NCBI GenBank assembly: GCA_964558415.1
Contig: CAZLDI010000001.1
Location: forward strand, 212,304-276,303
DNA length: 64,000 bases
Direction: 5' to 3'
Origin: CAZLDI01 sp964558415
Lineage (GTDB): Bacteria > Chloroflexota > Dehalococcoidia > SM23-28-2 > RBG-16-64-32
Shown: in pieces, positions 51,823 through 61,400 of the stretch
How positions within the stretch are numbered: the stretch's first letter is position 1
How the letters are laid out: each line of letters begins with the position of its first letter
Notes under the pieces: generated by a model
What the model saw: the letters and a program-made list of their open reading frames with translations, nothing else
Told to the model about the DNA's origin: nothing
The model's database searches: none
Translations under genes and position numbers: made by a program

Positions 51823-51897
51823 AACGGTGACACCTCCTCCCACAACCGGGTGGACCCGATTATACCCTATGGGGACCTAAACGCGACTGCTTGCACG

Positions 51898-51933
51898 CGC
51901 GCCTACGGCAGCCTCTGCCCCTTCCCGCCGTAG
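51898..51933 (+). pseudogene. Orphan 3' end of a sixth surface-protein gene
   Basis: CGCGCCTACGGCAGCCTCTG and the following bases encode RAYGSLCPFPP and a stop, identical in protein to the ends of the genes at 46187 and 47933. The sequence just past it (GGCGCCGCTCGCCGCGCCC, 51957-51975) also matches the 3' flank of the gene ending at 47833. The rest of the gene is gone, presumably by deletion or by insertion of the protease pair. Confidence 0.75.
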
Positions 51934-51952
51934 GTGTCCTGGGACAGTACAC

Positions 51953-52053
51953 GTAGGGGCGCCGCTCGCCGCGCCCGCGCGCCCACAGCACCCATCTCAG
52001 CAGGTCAGGCTCTCATCCTGACACGCTAATCCCGCGGGAGGCTCTCAGCCTGA
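51953..52053. repeat. Mixed repeat stretch (GTAGGGGCG end, two GTCAGGCT hairpins)
   Basis: A GTAGGGGCGCCGCTCGCC word at 51953, then GTCAGGCTCTCATCCTGAC (52004-52022) and GAGGCTCTCAGCCTGAC (52037-52053). These are dispersed intergenic repeats seen elsewhere in the window. Confidence 0.55.
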
Positions 52054-52069
52054 CAGGACTCACGCGGCG

Positions 52070-52075
52070 TATAAT
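52070..52075 (+). promoter_or_regulatory. -10 element upstream of the 52109 gene
   Basis: TATAAT, 33 bases before the ATG at 52109. -35 is unclear because of the repeats. Confidence 0.4.
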
Positions 52076-52108
52076 GGCGCAAAGCCAAACCCAGCCCGGA
52101 GGTGCTCC

Positions 52109-52993
52109 ATGCTCCGTTTAGCCTTTCTCGCGCTCACAACGGCACTAACGTTCCTCGCCGCCCTGCCGTACGTCTTCGCGCAGGGGACCGACATCATCGG
52201 CGACGGCGGCTTCGAGTCCGGGAGCATCGGGCTGCCGGTAGCGGGTCAGCCCCCCGTCTACGGCGAATGGGTCGCCGATCAGCCCGGCAGCGCTACTGAC
52301 ACCGCGACCGTCGAAGCTGTGGGTTCACCCGTCCTCGAGGGCGACTACGCCGGACAGGTCGATACCCGAACGGCGCAGAGCGGGCGCTTCATCTACCAGG
52401 ACGTCGAGACCGGTACCGGCTGCTTCACCTGGACGTTCCACGTCTATCGCGACGAAGGGATCAGCACCGCGGAGCTCCTTCAGGACTGGGACCGCGGGGT
52501 GGGTAACGCCCTCTTCGTGAGCGCGCTGACGTTCGACGACACACGTATCGTATTCACCGGCTGGGGCGCCGCGCAGACCATCGCAGAGCCCCTCAGCACC
52601 GGCGATTGGCACGAGGTGGTGGTGGAAGCCGACGGTGATAACGCCACCCAGACGCTCTCGATCGACGGCGAGCAGCTCGCCGAGGTTACCGCTGCCGCGA
52701 GCGACACTGTCGTCGAGACGATCATTCTCGGCGATGTCTCTGGCGTCGCCGACCACGGCCTCTACACCTACGACAACGTATCGATCGAGGCCCGCGAGTG
52801 CGAAGGCGCGCCCGCGCAGGCGACTTCTAGCGCTGGGGCCACGCCAACCCCTGCACCGGCCACGTCGGCGGATGAAGACGGCGGCGGCTTCCCCTGGTGG
52901 CTCGTTATCGTCATCATCATCGTCGCTGGGGGACTGTTCCTCTTCCTCTGGTGGCGTCGCCGCAGGCGTCCTGAGGACGACAGCCGCTCCTAG
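52109..52993 (+). CDS. Secreted single-pass protein with beta-sandwich domain
   Basis: A 294-residue protein. Signal peptide (about 1-25, ending VFA), a carbohydrate-binding-like beta-sandwich (about 28-228: DIIGDGGFESGSIGLPV, DWHEVVVEADGDNATQTLSI and YTYDNVSIEARE), a Pro/Ala/Thr linker, and a C-terminal membrane anchor (about 263-284, FPWWLVIVIIIVAGGLFLF) with a basic tail. The GDGGFE start is common in concanavalin-like domains. Displayed outside the cell and anchored at its C-terminus. The gene is flanked by repeats and overlaps the next gene on the other strand by four bases at the 3' ends. Confidence 0.78.
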   Translation: MLRLAFLALTTALTFLAALPYVFAQGTDIIGDGGFESGSIGLPVAGQPPVYGEWVADQPGSATDTATVEAVGSPVLEGDYAGQVDTRTAQSGRFIYQDVETGTGCFTWTFHVYRDEGISTAELLQDWDRGVGNALFVSALTFDDTRIVFTGWGAAQTIAEPLSTGDWHEVVVEADGDNATQTLSIDGEQLAEVTAAASDTVVETIILGDVSGVADHGLYTYDNVSIEARECEGAPAQATSSAGATPTPAPATSADEDGGGFPWWLVIVIIIVAGGLFLFLWWRRRRRPEDDSRS

Positions 52994-53478
52994 CGCCCGC
53001 CTCGCTCCGCTAGCTGTTGCAGCCCCAGGCGGATCTTCTCCCCCGCCGACAGCGACGACGGGTCCGCCGCGCGCCGCCCGGGAGAGCCAACTGGCACGCG
53101 CGCGGACTGCTGCTCCTGCTTCATCCGGTCCTTGAGCTGCGCCACCACCTTCTGCGCCGCCTCGAACTGCCGGTCGATCTCCTCCAGGCTCACGGCTTCC
53201 GCCACCATCTCCGGAGGGACATCCGCGTGCGCGGCCAGCCTCGCCTCCCGGTACCGCACAGCCGCATCCGCCAGTTGCTCGCGCAACTCGTCGCGCTCCC
53301 GCCGCGCCTCCGCCAACTCGGCGTCGTTCGCCTCGCGCTGGGAGGCCGTCTCAGCCGCCTGCTCTATAGCGGTCGCCGCCCGCGCCTCCGCGTCCGCAGC
53401 TTCCGACTGCAGCGCTTCCACTCGCTCCAGCGCGTCGGCCAGGCGCTCCTCGATCTCCGCAGCGTTGTTGTCCGTCAT
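52990..53478 (-). CDS. Coiled-coil protein
   Basis: A 162-residue, mostly coiled-coil protein (about 5-135: AEIEERLADALERVEALQSEA and many Arg/Glu/Ala heptads), ending SSLSAGEKIRLGLQQLAERGG. The start ATG at 53478 has AGGGAGG about six bases upstream. Overlaps the 3' end of the previous gene on the opposite strand. Coiled-coil scaffolds of this length occur in phage morphogenesis, but the link is only a guess. A LexA-like palindrome lies 37 bases upstream. Confidence 0.65.
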   Translation of the reverse strand: MTDNNAAEIEERLADALERVEALQSEAADAEARAATAIEQAAETASQREANDAELAEARRERDELREQLADAAVRYREARLAAHADVPPEMVAEAVSLEEIDRQFEAAQKVVAQLKDRMKQEQQSARVPVGSPGRRAADPSSLSAGEKIRLGLQQLAERGGR

Positions 53479-53514
53479 CCTCATCCTCCCTTCCTTCCCA
53501 CGCAAAATAGAATA

Positions 53515-53526
53515 GAACGTCTGTTC
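53515..53526 (-). promoter_or_regulatory. LexA-like palindrome GAAC-N4-GTTC
   Basis: GAACGTCTGTTC, a perfect GAAC-N4-GTTC, 37 bases upstream of the coiled-coil gene. On the minus strand it is followed by TATTCT, as at 42883. Confidence 0.5.
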
Positions 53527-53600
53527 TTGTCGCGCAACTCCCCGCTGACACCCGCCGCTCCACGACTCACGCGCTCTCACACGAGTAGAATCAACATCAC

Positions 53601-55445
53601 GTGAGCTTCGCAGTACGGTCCGCCGGAACGTTGTGCCTTCTGCTGCTCCTGGCGCTCACACCCGGAGGAGGCGCACCGTCCAACGCCCCTCCGCTTGCAC
53701 ACGCGACCGATGGCGGCCCCTCGCCCGGGGCGTATACGTTCGTTCAGGCCGTCCCGACGGCGGTGTCCGGCGGAATGCTCGGCCTGTATCCGATACCGGG
53801 CTCCCCCGACGAGGCCGTCGTCCTCACGCAGATTGGCTTCATCCTCCGCGTCTCGCTCAGCAGCGCCTTCTCGCCTCTGCCGTTCGCGGACCTCGCCTCG
53901 AAGGTCTACGTCGGCGGCGAGGAGGGGCTCCTGGGTTTCGCCTTCTCCCCGGACTATCGGACGGATTCGCTTGTCTACGTCTACTACACGGCGCCCCCCG
54001 CATCCCCGGGCTTCGTGTTGCGGGACATACTCTCCCGCTTTCACGTCGTCGATAACCTTATCGACAACACCAGTGAGGAGGTCCTGATCTCGCTCGACGA
54101 CCGCGAGTACTTCCACGAAGGCGGCCAGATCGCCTTCGGCCCGGACGAATATCTGTACGCGGCGATCGGCGATGAGGGAGGGCAGGGCGATCCCCACGGC
54201 AACGGCCAGAATCTCCAGACCCTGTTCGGGAAGGTCCTGCGTATCGATGTGTCGGGCGCAGGCGCTTACGCGATTCCCCCGGACAACCCGTTCGCAGACG
54301 GCCCCGGCGGCAACGCGGACGAGATATTCGCCTACGGCTTCCGCAACCCCTGGCGCTTCAGCTTCGACGCCGACACCGGCGACCTCTGGCTGGGCGACGC
54401 CGGCCAGTACAACTGGGAGGAGGTGAACCGGATCGTTGCGGGCGGAAACTATGGGTGGGGCATCATGGAAGGCAACACCTGCTACGGCCTCTTCGATCCC
54501 AACGGCTGTGATCCACCCGACGGCTACGTCCCGCCGCGAGCGGTGTACTGTCATGACGCCTGGGTCCAGGGCTGCGCGGTGCCCGGCGCCTGCGCCGTCA
54601 TCGGCGGCTTCGTCTACCGCGGCGACGCCATGCCGGAGCTGGACGGCTGGTTCGTCTATGCAGACCACTGCAACGGCCACGTATGGGCCCTCGACACCGC
54701 TGACGATGACGGCGCGCCCGTGCTGTTGACGGATACCCCGTACTTCATCTCTTCGTTCGCCCAACTACCGGACGGCGAGCTCCTGGCGTTGACGTTTGAC
54801 AACGCGATCTACCGCCTCGCGCCTGACGCCGACGCTGACGGTCACGAAGACGCCGCCGACAATTGCCCCGACGCTGCGAACCCCGCGCAGACAGATACCG
54901 ACGGGGACGCCTTGGGCGATGCCTGCGACGCAGACGACGACGGCGACCTCATCCGCGACAACGACGAGGCAGCCTGCGGGTCAGACCCGCTTGACCCGGG
55001 TCTCCGCCCGGAGCGCATTGACGGCATCTTCGCAGGCGTGGACGACGACGGCGACCAGGCCATCGATGAGCCGCTTCCGCCCGGCGCGGCCGGCAGCGAC
55101 TGCGACGGAGACGGCTTCTCCGGCGTAGCCGAGGCGCAGATCGGTACAGGCGACCAGGACCCCTGCGGCGATGGAGGCTGGCCGCTGGACCTGGTTACCG
55201 GCGGCTTTCAGGCGAACACATTGAACATCGAGGATCTTGGCTCGTACATCGCACCGTTGCGACATCTCAACACCTCCTCTGGAGATCCCGGCTTCCACGT
55301 CCGCTGGGATCTCCTGCCCTGCAGCACCTTCGGCGAAACGATCAACCTCGCGGACCTCGGCGCGTTCGTCAGCGGCGCGCCGGGCTATCCGGCGATGTTC
55401 AACGGAATCCGCGCGTACAACGCCGTCTGCCCGTGGCCGCCGTAG
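53601..55445 (+). CDS. PQQ-dependent sugar dehydrogenase-like protein with shared C-terminal module
   Basis: A 614-residue protein starting at GTG. Signal peptide (about 1-28); six-bladed beta-propeller of the glucose/sorbosone dehydrogenase family (about 40-400) with EEGLLGFAFSPDYRTDSLVY, GGQIAFGPDEYLYAAIGDEG and FAYGFRNPWRFSFDADTG, LWLGDAGQYNWEEVN; Ca-binding thrombospondin repeats (about 412-470, DADGHEDAADNCPDAANP); and the C-terminal module (about 530-614: LNIEDLGSYIAPLRHLNTS, NLADLGAFVSGAPGYPAMF). The propeller family oxidises sugars or other substrates with PQQ; the module probably locates it to the surface. Confidence 0.88.
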   Translation: MSFAVRSAGTLCLLLLLALTPGGGAPSNAPPLAHATDGGPSPGAYTFVQAVPTAVSGGMLGLYPIPGSPDEAVVLTQIGFILRVSLSSAFSPLPFADLASKVYVGGEEGLLGFAFSPDYRTDSLVYVYYTAPPASPGFVLRDILSRFHVVDNLIDNTSEEVLISLDDREYFHEGGQIAFGPDEYLYAAIGDEGGQGDPHGNGQNLQTLFGKVLRIDVSGAGAYAIPPDNPFADGPGGNADEIFAYGFRNPWRFSFDADTGDLWLGDAGQYNWEEVNRIVAGGNYGWGIMEGNTCYGLFDPNGCDPPDGYVPPRAVYCHDAWVQGCAVPGACAVIGGFVYRGDAMPELDGWFVYADHCNGHVWALDTADDDGAPVLLTDTPYFISSFAQLPDGELLALTFDNAIYRLAPDADADGHEDAADNCPDAANPAQTDTDGDALGDACDADDDGDLIRDNDEAACGSDPLDPGLRPERIDGIFAGVDDDGDQAIDEPLPPGAAGSDCDGDGFSGVAEAQIGTGDQDPCGDGGWPLDLVTGGFQANTLNIEDLGSYIAPLRHLNTSSGDPGFHVRWDLLPCSTFGETINLADLGAFVSGAPGYPAMFNGIRAYNAVCPWPP

Positions 55446-55495
55446 TCAGAGGCGTAATCGGCCCAATTTGCCGTACGCCCGATACAGGCCGTACC

Positions 55496-55918
55496 ATGCA
55501 AGCGATGCCGACGCGCATTTTCGCCGCAATGATCCTGCTGGTCTGCGCGGCCGTCTACGGTTGCGGCGACAGCGACGATGGCTCCCTGCCTTCCCTGTCC
55601 CCTAGCGTTGTCCCTTCCTCCGGCGCGACCATCGACCTGAGGGGGACCATCACGAATTTCACCACACCTGTGCCCGAGGTGAACGACGGCGCGATCTCAG
55701 TGCAGGGGGAAGAGAGCCCGGAAACACGATACAAAGGGCTGGCCGTCGTCAGGTTCTACGACGAGACGCCTGTCCTCCGCCGTGAGGGAGACCAGAACGT
55801 GCCGGCGTCGGCAGCAGACCTGCGGTTGGGGCAACGCATCGAAGTCCGCTATCTGAAACCGCCCGAACAGGTCTTCGCTGAGGCGGCGGAGATCGTGATC
55901 CTGGCAGACGACCCTTAG
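55496..55918 (+). CDS. Small lipoprotein
   Basis: A 140-residue protein. Signal with lipobox AAVYGCGD (Cys about 22), a Ser/Pro-rich spacer, and a single OB-like or Ig-like beta-domain (IDLRGTITNFTTPVPEVNDG; then VRFYDETPVLRREG and LRLGQRIEVRYL), ending in EIVILADD. Not recognised. ATG at 55505 is an alternative. Its 3' end overlaps that of the subtilase gene by four bases; the two are convergent. Confidence 0.65.
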   Translation: MQAMPTRIFAAMILLVCAAVYGCGDSDDGSLPSLSPSVVPSSGATIDLRGTITNFTTPVPEVNDGAISVQGEESPETRYKGLAVVRFYDETPVLRREGDQNVPASAADLRLGQRIEVRYLKPPEQVFAEAAEIVILADDP

Positions 55919-58407
55919 TCCGGCGCCACGGTGAGGCGCAGCACCCCGCCTGACATCCTGAAGTAGGCGCCGACCACGATCAGATAGCGTTCCCCAGCCT
56001 CGGCGTCCCAACTAACATGCGACGTGTTGATCCCCGGGGCCGCGCGAGCGTTGCACGTCACAAACGTGAGGCCGGAAGCATCCTGACGAAACACCCCGAT
56101 GACCGTGTTGTAGTCGGAGGCCACGTTATCCGCGGCCAGCACCGTCGCAGCGGCGCTCGAAACCTCAAACCACACGCTGTAGCCGTAAGAGGGAGCGCAG
56201 GAGAGGACCGGGTCCCCTGCTCCGCTGGTCGCGCTGTTGGCGGCTCCTTGAACCCATAACGACCCGCCGGCGGCATCGAGCATCTGGGCGCCTTCCGGTT
56301 CGTCATTGGCCGGGATAGCTGCGCGGCTGAACTTGACACGCATCAGGTCAACCGGGACAGTCTGAAACGCCGCCGCCATCACGTAATAGTCTGATACGCC
56401 ATCGAGCCGCCACACCACGCGCGACTGCGAGTCGTCGCCGCTGTCATCGCTGCATCCCGCCACCAACCCCTGGTCCGGCGGCCCCTCGTACACCGCGAGC
56501 ACCGTGTCGAACGCCGTCCCGAACGTGTCGACCGCCATGTCTACGGGTGTCCCGCTCGCCGGCACGCGGTACCAGAGCGAACGGCTGAAGCTGGATGAAC
56601 ACGGGACCGGCAGGTCTCCCGCAGACGTCGCATACAGGGGGTCCTGCCGGAAACTCCCGGGTAGCGGGCCGCTCCGCACCGCGATGGCACCCGCTGGCTC
56701 GTCGTTGCCGGGAACTCGCCCGTCGCTGCCCGCGCAATCAATCGCGCTGTGCACCTCGGTCAGGGGCGGCGCCAGCATCGGCTCGGAACTGGAGCAGGCC
56801 GTTCCGCCGCTGGTCGCGCTCCACGTGATCAGCCTGGCCGCCTTCCTCCCACTGTTGCTCACGCGCAGGGACCACGGCCGCTGCTCGCTCGGGGGCCAGT
56901 AATCAGCGCACTCTCCGGCCCCGAAAGTCCCATAGATCCCGTCGTCATGGGCCGGCGGGGCGTCCCACAGCGTCGCCTCGCAGAGCGGCGCCATGGTGTC
57001 TCCGACGGCCAGGGAGAACTCGATTTCGGCGGCGCTCGCAGCACCCAGATCGATCACCGCGAACGCGGAGCCGGCGCCCAGTGCAGCGCCTACGTCCACC
57101 ATGCCCGTGCCGTCCCAATTCGGGTTCTGTTCGTCCGGCATGTCACGGGCAGTGTCCATTATCCTTTCGCGTACCTCGTCGTTCGAAAGGGAGGGGTCCT
57201 GCGATAGGAGCAACGCCGCCAGTCCCGCGACGATAGGCGTGGCGAATGAAGTGCCGCTCCCGTGGCCATAAAGGGGGTCACGGCAAAGCGCATCGGGACC
57301 CGGGATCAACGGCTCCGGACACAGCGACGTCAGGTCGACACCGGGCGCCGCGACATCCACCTCCGGCCCCCAGTGCGAACCGACGGCTGGCTGAGTGGCA
57401 GTTGCCGCAAGAAACGCGCGGGTGTCCGTACGCGTCACGGGCCCGGCCGCCCCCACTGCGATTACGTACTGGCTGGAGGCCGGAAAACCGACGCACGGCT
57501 GGTTGAAGTTCCCCGCTGCCGCCAGCAACGTTACGCCGTAGTCGTCATGCGCCACCTGGAGCGCGGCCTCAATCAGCACGTCCTCCGGGCAAGCGTCGCC
57601 CGCTTCTGGCTCGAACGTGAGACTCATGTTGATGATCACTGCGCCGTTGCGCGCCGCGTAAAGGATTCCGGCGGCGAGACCCTCGCTGGTGCCAACCGCC
57701 GGCTCCGGGTTCAGCCCGGGCTCGTCCAGGACAACCACCGGCATGATCGTGACGCCGGGCGCGACCGCGGCCACGCCGGCGCCGTTGTCCGTCTCCGCTG
57801 CGATGATCCCCGCGACGAACGTGCCGTGCTCGCCCTCCTGCACATCTGCCTCCGGTATGTCCGTGAGGAAGTTGCAGCCGTGCAGGTCGTCCACGCAGCC
57901 GTTCGCGTCGTCATCCACGCCGTTGACGTTTTCGTTTGTGTTCAACCAGATCTTGCTGTCCAGCTCTGGATGATCGATGTCTACGCCGTCATCCAGCACC
58001 GCGACGATCACGGACGGGTCACCCGTTTCGACGTCCCATCCCGCCGCTGCGTTGATTACCGCATAGTAGGGGTGCTGTGCGCTGGCGTACATCGGGTCAT
58101 CCGGCCCGGCCGCAGCGACATAGCGATGATTCGGCTGAGCGAACGCAACGCCGGGATCACCGCTCAGCCTGTCGACGAAGGCGTCAAGCGACTCGCCGCG
58201 CGCGGGGTGCATGCGCCAGACGTCAACGTTGGGGTTGTAGGAACGGTCCGGCGTAATCGCGGCAGCCAGTGCCTCCTGTTCCGCCAGCGGCCCGCGCAGG
58301 CGCACCAGCGCATCGCCCGATGGCTCCTCGCTTATCCTGGGCGCATCGGCTCCAGCGGCCGCAAGAGCCAGGAGCACCGCGGCCAACGCCAGCGCTCGCG
58401 CAATCAC
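55915..58407 (-). CDS. S8 (subtilisin-like) serine peptidase with C-terminal PPC-like domains
   Basis: An 830-residue protein, GTG start. Signal peptide (about 1-22), an inhibitor-like propeptide (about 25-105) ending AQPNHRYVAA, then the catalytic domain (about 120-440) with the triad in VIVAVLDDGVDIDHPELDS (Asp), GEHGTFVAGIIAAE (His) and YGHGSGTSFATPIVAGLAA (Ser). C-terminal beta-sandwich domains (about 450-830) resemble PPC/pre-peptidase domains (ASGTPVDMAVDTFGTAFDTV; GERYLIVVGAYF). Secreted protease. The start overlaps the stop of the cyclase gene (GTGA), so both are co-translated. Confidence 0.9.
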   Translation of the reverse strand: MIARALALAAVLLALAAAGADAPRISEEPSGDALVRLRGPLAEQEALAAAITPDRSYNPNVDVWRMHPARGESLDAFVDRLSGDPGVAFAQPNHRYVAAAGPDDPMYASAQHPYYAVINAAAGWDVETGDPSVIVAVLDDGVDIDHPELDSKIWLNTNENVNGVDDDANGCVDDLHGCNFLTDIPEADVQEGEHGTFVAGIIAAETDNGAGVAAVAPGVTIMPVVVLDEPGLNPEPAVGTSEGLAAGILYAARNGAVIINMSLTFEPEAGDACPEDVLIEAALQVAHDDYGVTLLAAAGNFNQPCVGFPASSQYVIAVGAAGPVTRTDTRAFLAATATQPAVGSHWGPEVDVAAPGVDLTSLCPEPLIPGPDALCRDPLYGHGSGTSFATPIVAGLAALLLSQDPSLSNDEVRERIMDTARDMPDEQNPNWDGTGMVDVGAALGAGSAFAVIDLGAASAAEIEFSLAVGDTMAPLCEATLWDAPPAHDDGIYGTFGAGECADYWPPSEQRPWSLRVSNSGRKAARLITWSATSGGTACSSSEPMLAPPLTEVHSAIDCAGSDGRVPGNDEPAGAIAVRSGPLPGSFRQDPLYATSAGDLPVPCSSSFSRSLWYRVPASGTPVDMAVDTFGTAFDTVLAVYEGPPDQGLVAGCSDDSGDDSQSRVVWRLDGVSDYYVMAAAFQTVPVDLMRVKFSRAAIPANDEPEGAQMLDAAGGSLWVQGAANSATSGAGDPVLSCAPSYGYSVWFEVSSAAATVLAADNVASDYNTVIGVFRQDASGLTFVTCNARAAPGINTSHVSWDAEAGERYLIVVGAYFRMSGGVLRLTVAPD

Positions 58408-61400
58408 TGCGCCTCCGACAGCAGCCTCTGCGCCTCCGAAAGATCTCGTTCTGCGCCCATGCGAGAGAGGGCGCTGACCGCCTTTCGCAGGGCCATTCGG
58501 GCCACGCCTGAGCTCCCCCCCGCTGACAGGAGCACTCGCCCCATTGCCAACTGCGCCTGCGCCCCCTCGTGCTCTGCACCCATCTGACGGGCCAGCGACA
58601 CGCTCGATCGCAGGCGCCCGAGCGCCTGGTCATGACGTCCCAACGCCGCCAGCGCCTCACCAACCAACTTCTCACCTCGCGCTTGCAGTAGCCTCGCCTC
58701 CAGCGTTTCGGCCTTCGCCAGCGCGCCACGCGCCTCGCGCAACGCGTCCTCGCTCCGTCCTTCGGCTAGATGAAGCGCCGACTTTTGCATAAGTGCTTCA
58801 ACCAGTATTCCCTCGGCCCCCACGCGACGCAGCAGCCGCAAGGAACGCCTCAAGTGCGTAGAGGCGCGGGCGAGATCGCCCTCCGCCATCCAGCATCGGC
58901 AGAGATTGACCTGCGCCAGGCCAACGAGCGCGGCAAGATCGGGATGGCGCTCAACGGCCGCCATCACCTGTCCGAAGTGCCCCACCGCCTCGGCGATGCG
59001 TCCCAGAGCGAGCAGGACTTCCCCGATATTGTTGTGCGCCACCGCCACGTCCACAGCATCACCTACTCGCTCGTCCGCCTGGAGACCCACTTCATAGTGA
59101 TACAGCGCAGCATCGAACATTCCCAGTAACTGGTAACACTTGCCCAGGTTGTTGTTGGCAGATGCCTGCCCCGGAAAGTCCCTCAGTTCATGGTACAGAC
59201 GCACGGACTGCCGCTGTTGCCGCAGCGCCTTTCGCAGGTCGCCTTGCTCCATGTAGGAGTTCGCCAGCATGTTGCGCGCGTACGCCATCTCACGCCGGTC
59301 ACCGCTGCGAGCAGCCAATTCCACCGCACGCCGGCCCCAGATCACGCCGTCTCTGAACAGCCCCTTGCGGAACAGCGCTGTGCTCTTCGCTGCGCAGACC
59401 TGCGCGCCCAGCGCAACCGGCCGTCGCGGCAGCACCCGCAGGGCTTCGTCCAGCCAGCGTAGCGATGCGTCGTAGCTTGATCCCCGCTCACACGAGACTC
59501 CTAGCTTCCGGTACAGCACAGCCTTGTGCACCCGTTCGTGCCGGGGCCACGGCAGGCCCCGGTGGCGGCGGCGCGGTCCCTCCCAAGCACCAAGCGCCCC
59601 TTCGTACGCCTGCACCGCTTCCGAGTGTTTGCCGGTGGTCTCCAGGCAGTCGCCTATCCGTTCCAGCAGCACGCTCCGCGCTCCCTCGGCGCGCCCTGCG
59701 CTTCGTTCCGCCGCAGCCAGGGACCGCTGGTAGAACTCCAGCGCTTCGCGGCTGGCGAAGAGCGCTGCTGCGTGGTCGCCGGACATCATCGCGTAGATAG
59801 AGGACTTCTGGGCGTCGTCCGCCCTCTCGAAGTGGTGCAGCAGCAACTCGCAGACCGATTCCAGTTGCCCTGCCCGCTCTCGCTCCAGATACGCCGCCAC
59901 CGCGCGATGGAGCCGGCGCCGCTCCGCGTACGGCAGCGACTCGTAAGCCACTTCCTGCGTGAGGACGTGATGGAAGGCGAAGGCCGGCGGCTGTGTCTCG
60001 TCCTCCTCCGTGAAGCCAAGCTCGGTCAGCGCGCCAAGCGCCTGCCGCATCCGCGCCTCCTCGATTCGCTCCCCCAGTAGCGCGCGCAAGGCGGGCGCCT
60101 CGAATGATGGGCCGATCACGGATGCGGTGCGAACGACGAGCCGCTCTGCCGCCGGCAACGCGTCTAGGCGCGCCATTACCACCTCATTCACGGTCTCCGG
60201 AACGTCCGCTCCGGCCGGCGCGCCGGTGCGCGCGATCTCCTGGAGGAAGAGCGGGTTGCCCTGCGCGCGGCCCAGGATGGATGCCACTCGAGACGCGCTC
60301 ATCTCTTCCCCGATCGCCAGCATGCGCCGCGCCGCGGCGTCAGAGAGGGCGCTCAGCCTGACCGAAAGCTGGGGTTTCTCCTCCGCCATCTCGGGCGGCG
60401 GCGCCTCCAGGCGCGAAATCACGCACACCAGAAGCCGTGCGTCCTCCGTCTGCGCCAGGCTGCTGAGGAGTTCAATCGACGACGCATCCGCCCAGTGAAG
60501 GCTGTCCACAGCGAAAACCAGGGGGCGCTCCAGCGCCGCCCCCCGAAACACCTCCACAATCGTGCTCAACAGTCGCTGGCGACGCAGGTTGCCATCCAGC
60601 GAACCCATCTCCTCTTCCTCCGGCACGTCCACCATCAGAAGCTCCCCAATCAGCGCAGCGAAATCTGCGGCGGCCGGCGCCAGGCGCGCGACCGCATCCC
60701 GCGCCGTATCCCATGCCCGCGCGCCGTCCATGGCTGCTGTTACGCCCAGGAGTTGTCGCAGCGGATCTATCCAGGCGCTGAAGGGCACGTGGGAGGTGTG
60801 AGCGTAGCAGCGCCCCCAGAGGCAGCGCCAGCCCTTGCTTTCAAGGCGGCCGGTAAGCTCCGTCACGATCCGCGTCTTGCCTATTCCCGGTTCACCTGTG
60901 ATGTACGCCCAGGCGACTCGCCCCGCTTCCACACGCCTCGCCAACCGCAGGAGTGCGGATAACTCGCTGTCTCGGCCGACCATCGCCCCCCGGTCCACGC
61001 CGGCGACCGCTGGAGACTCGCCGTAGCCTTGCAGTCGGAATGCGTGCACGGGGGCGCTCTTTCCCTTCACGCGCAGCGGACGGAGGCGGTGAAGCGCGAA
61101 TCCTTCGCCGGCGCGCTCGACCGTCCGTGCGGAAACAACTACCTCGCCCGCTCGCGCGCTGGACATCAGGCGCGCGGAGAGATTCACGGTGTCGCCGATC
61201 ACTGTGTACTCTCGGCGCACGTCTGAGCCGATCTCACCCGCAAAGGCAAAGCCGCTGCCGATCCCGATGCGGTGCCGCAGCGCCAGACCGGAGGCGCGGA
61301 GGTTCTCTTGCATCTCCAGCGCACACCTCAACGCGCTGGCCTCCGCCCCCTCACGCGAGACCGGAGCGCCGAAGAGGATAATGAACTTCTCCCCATCCTC

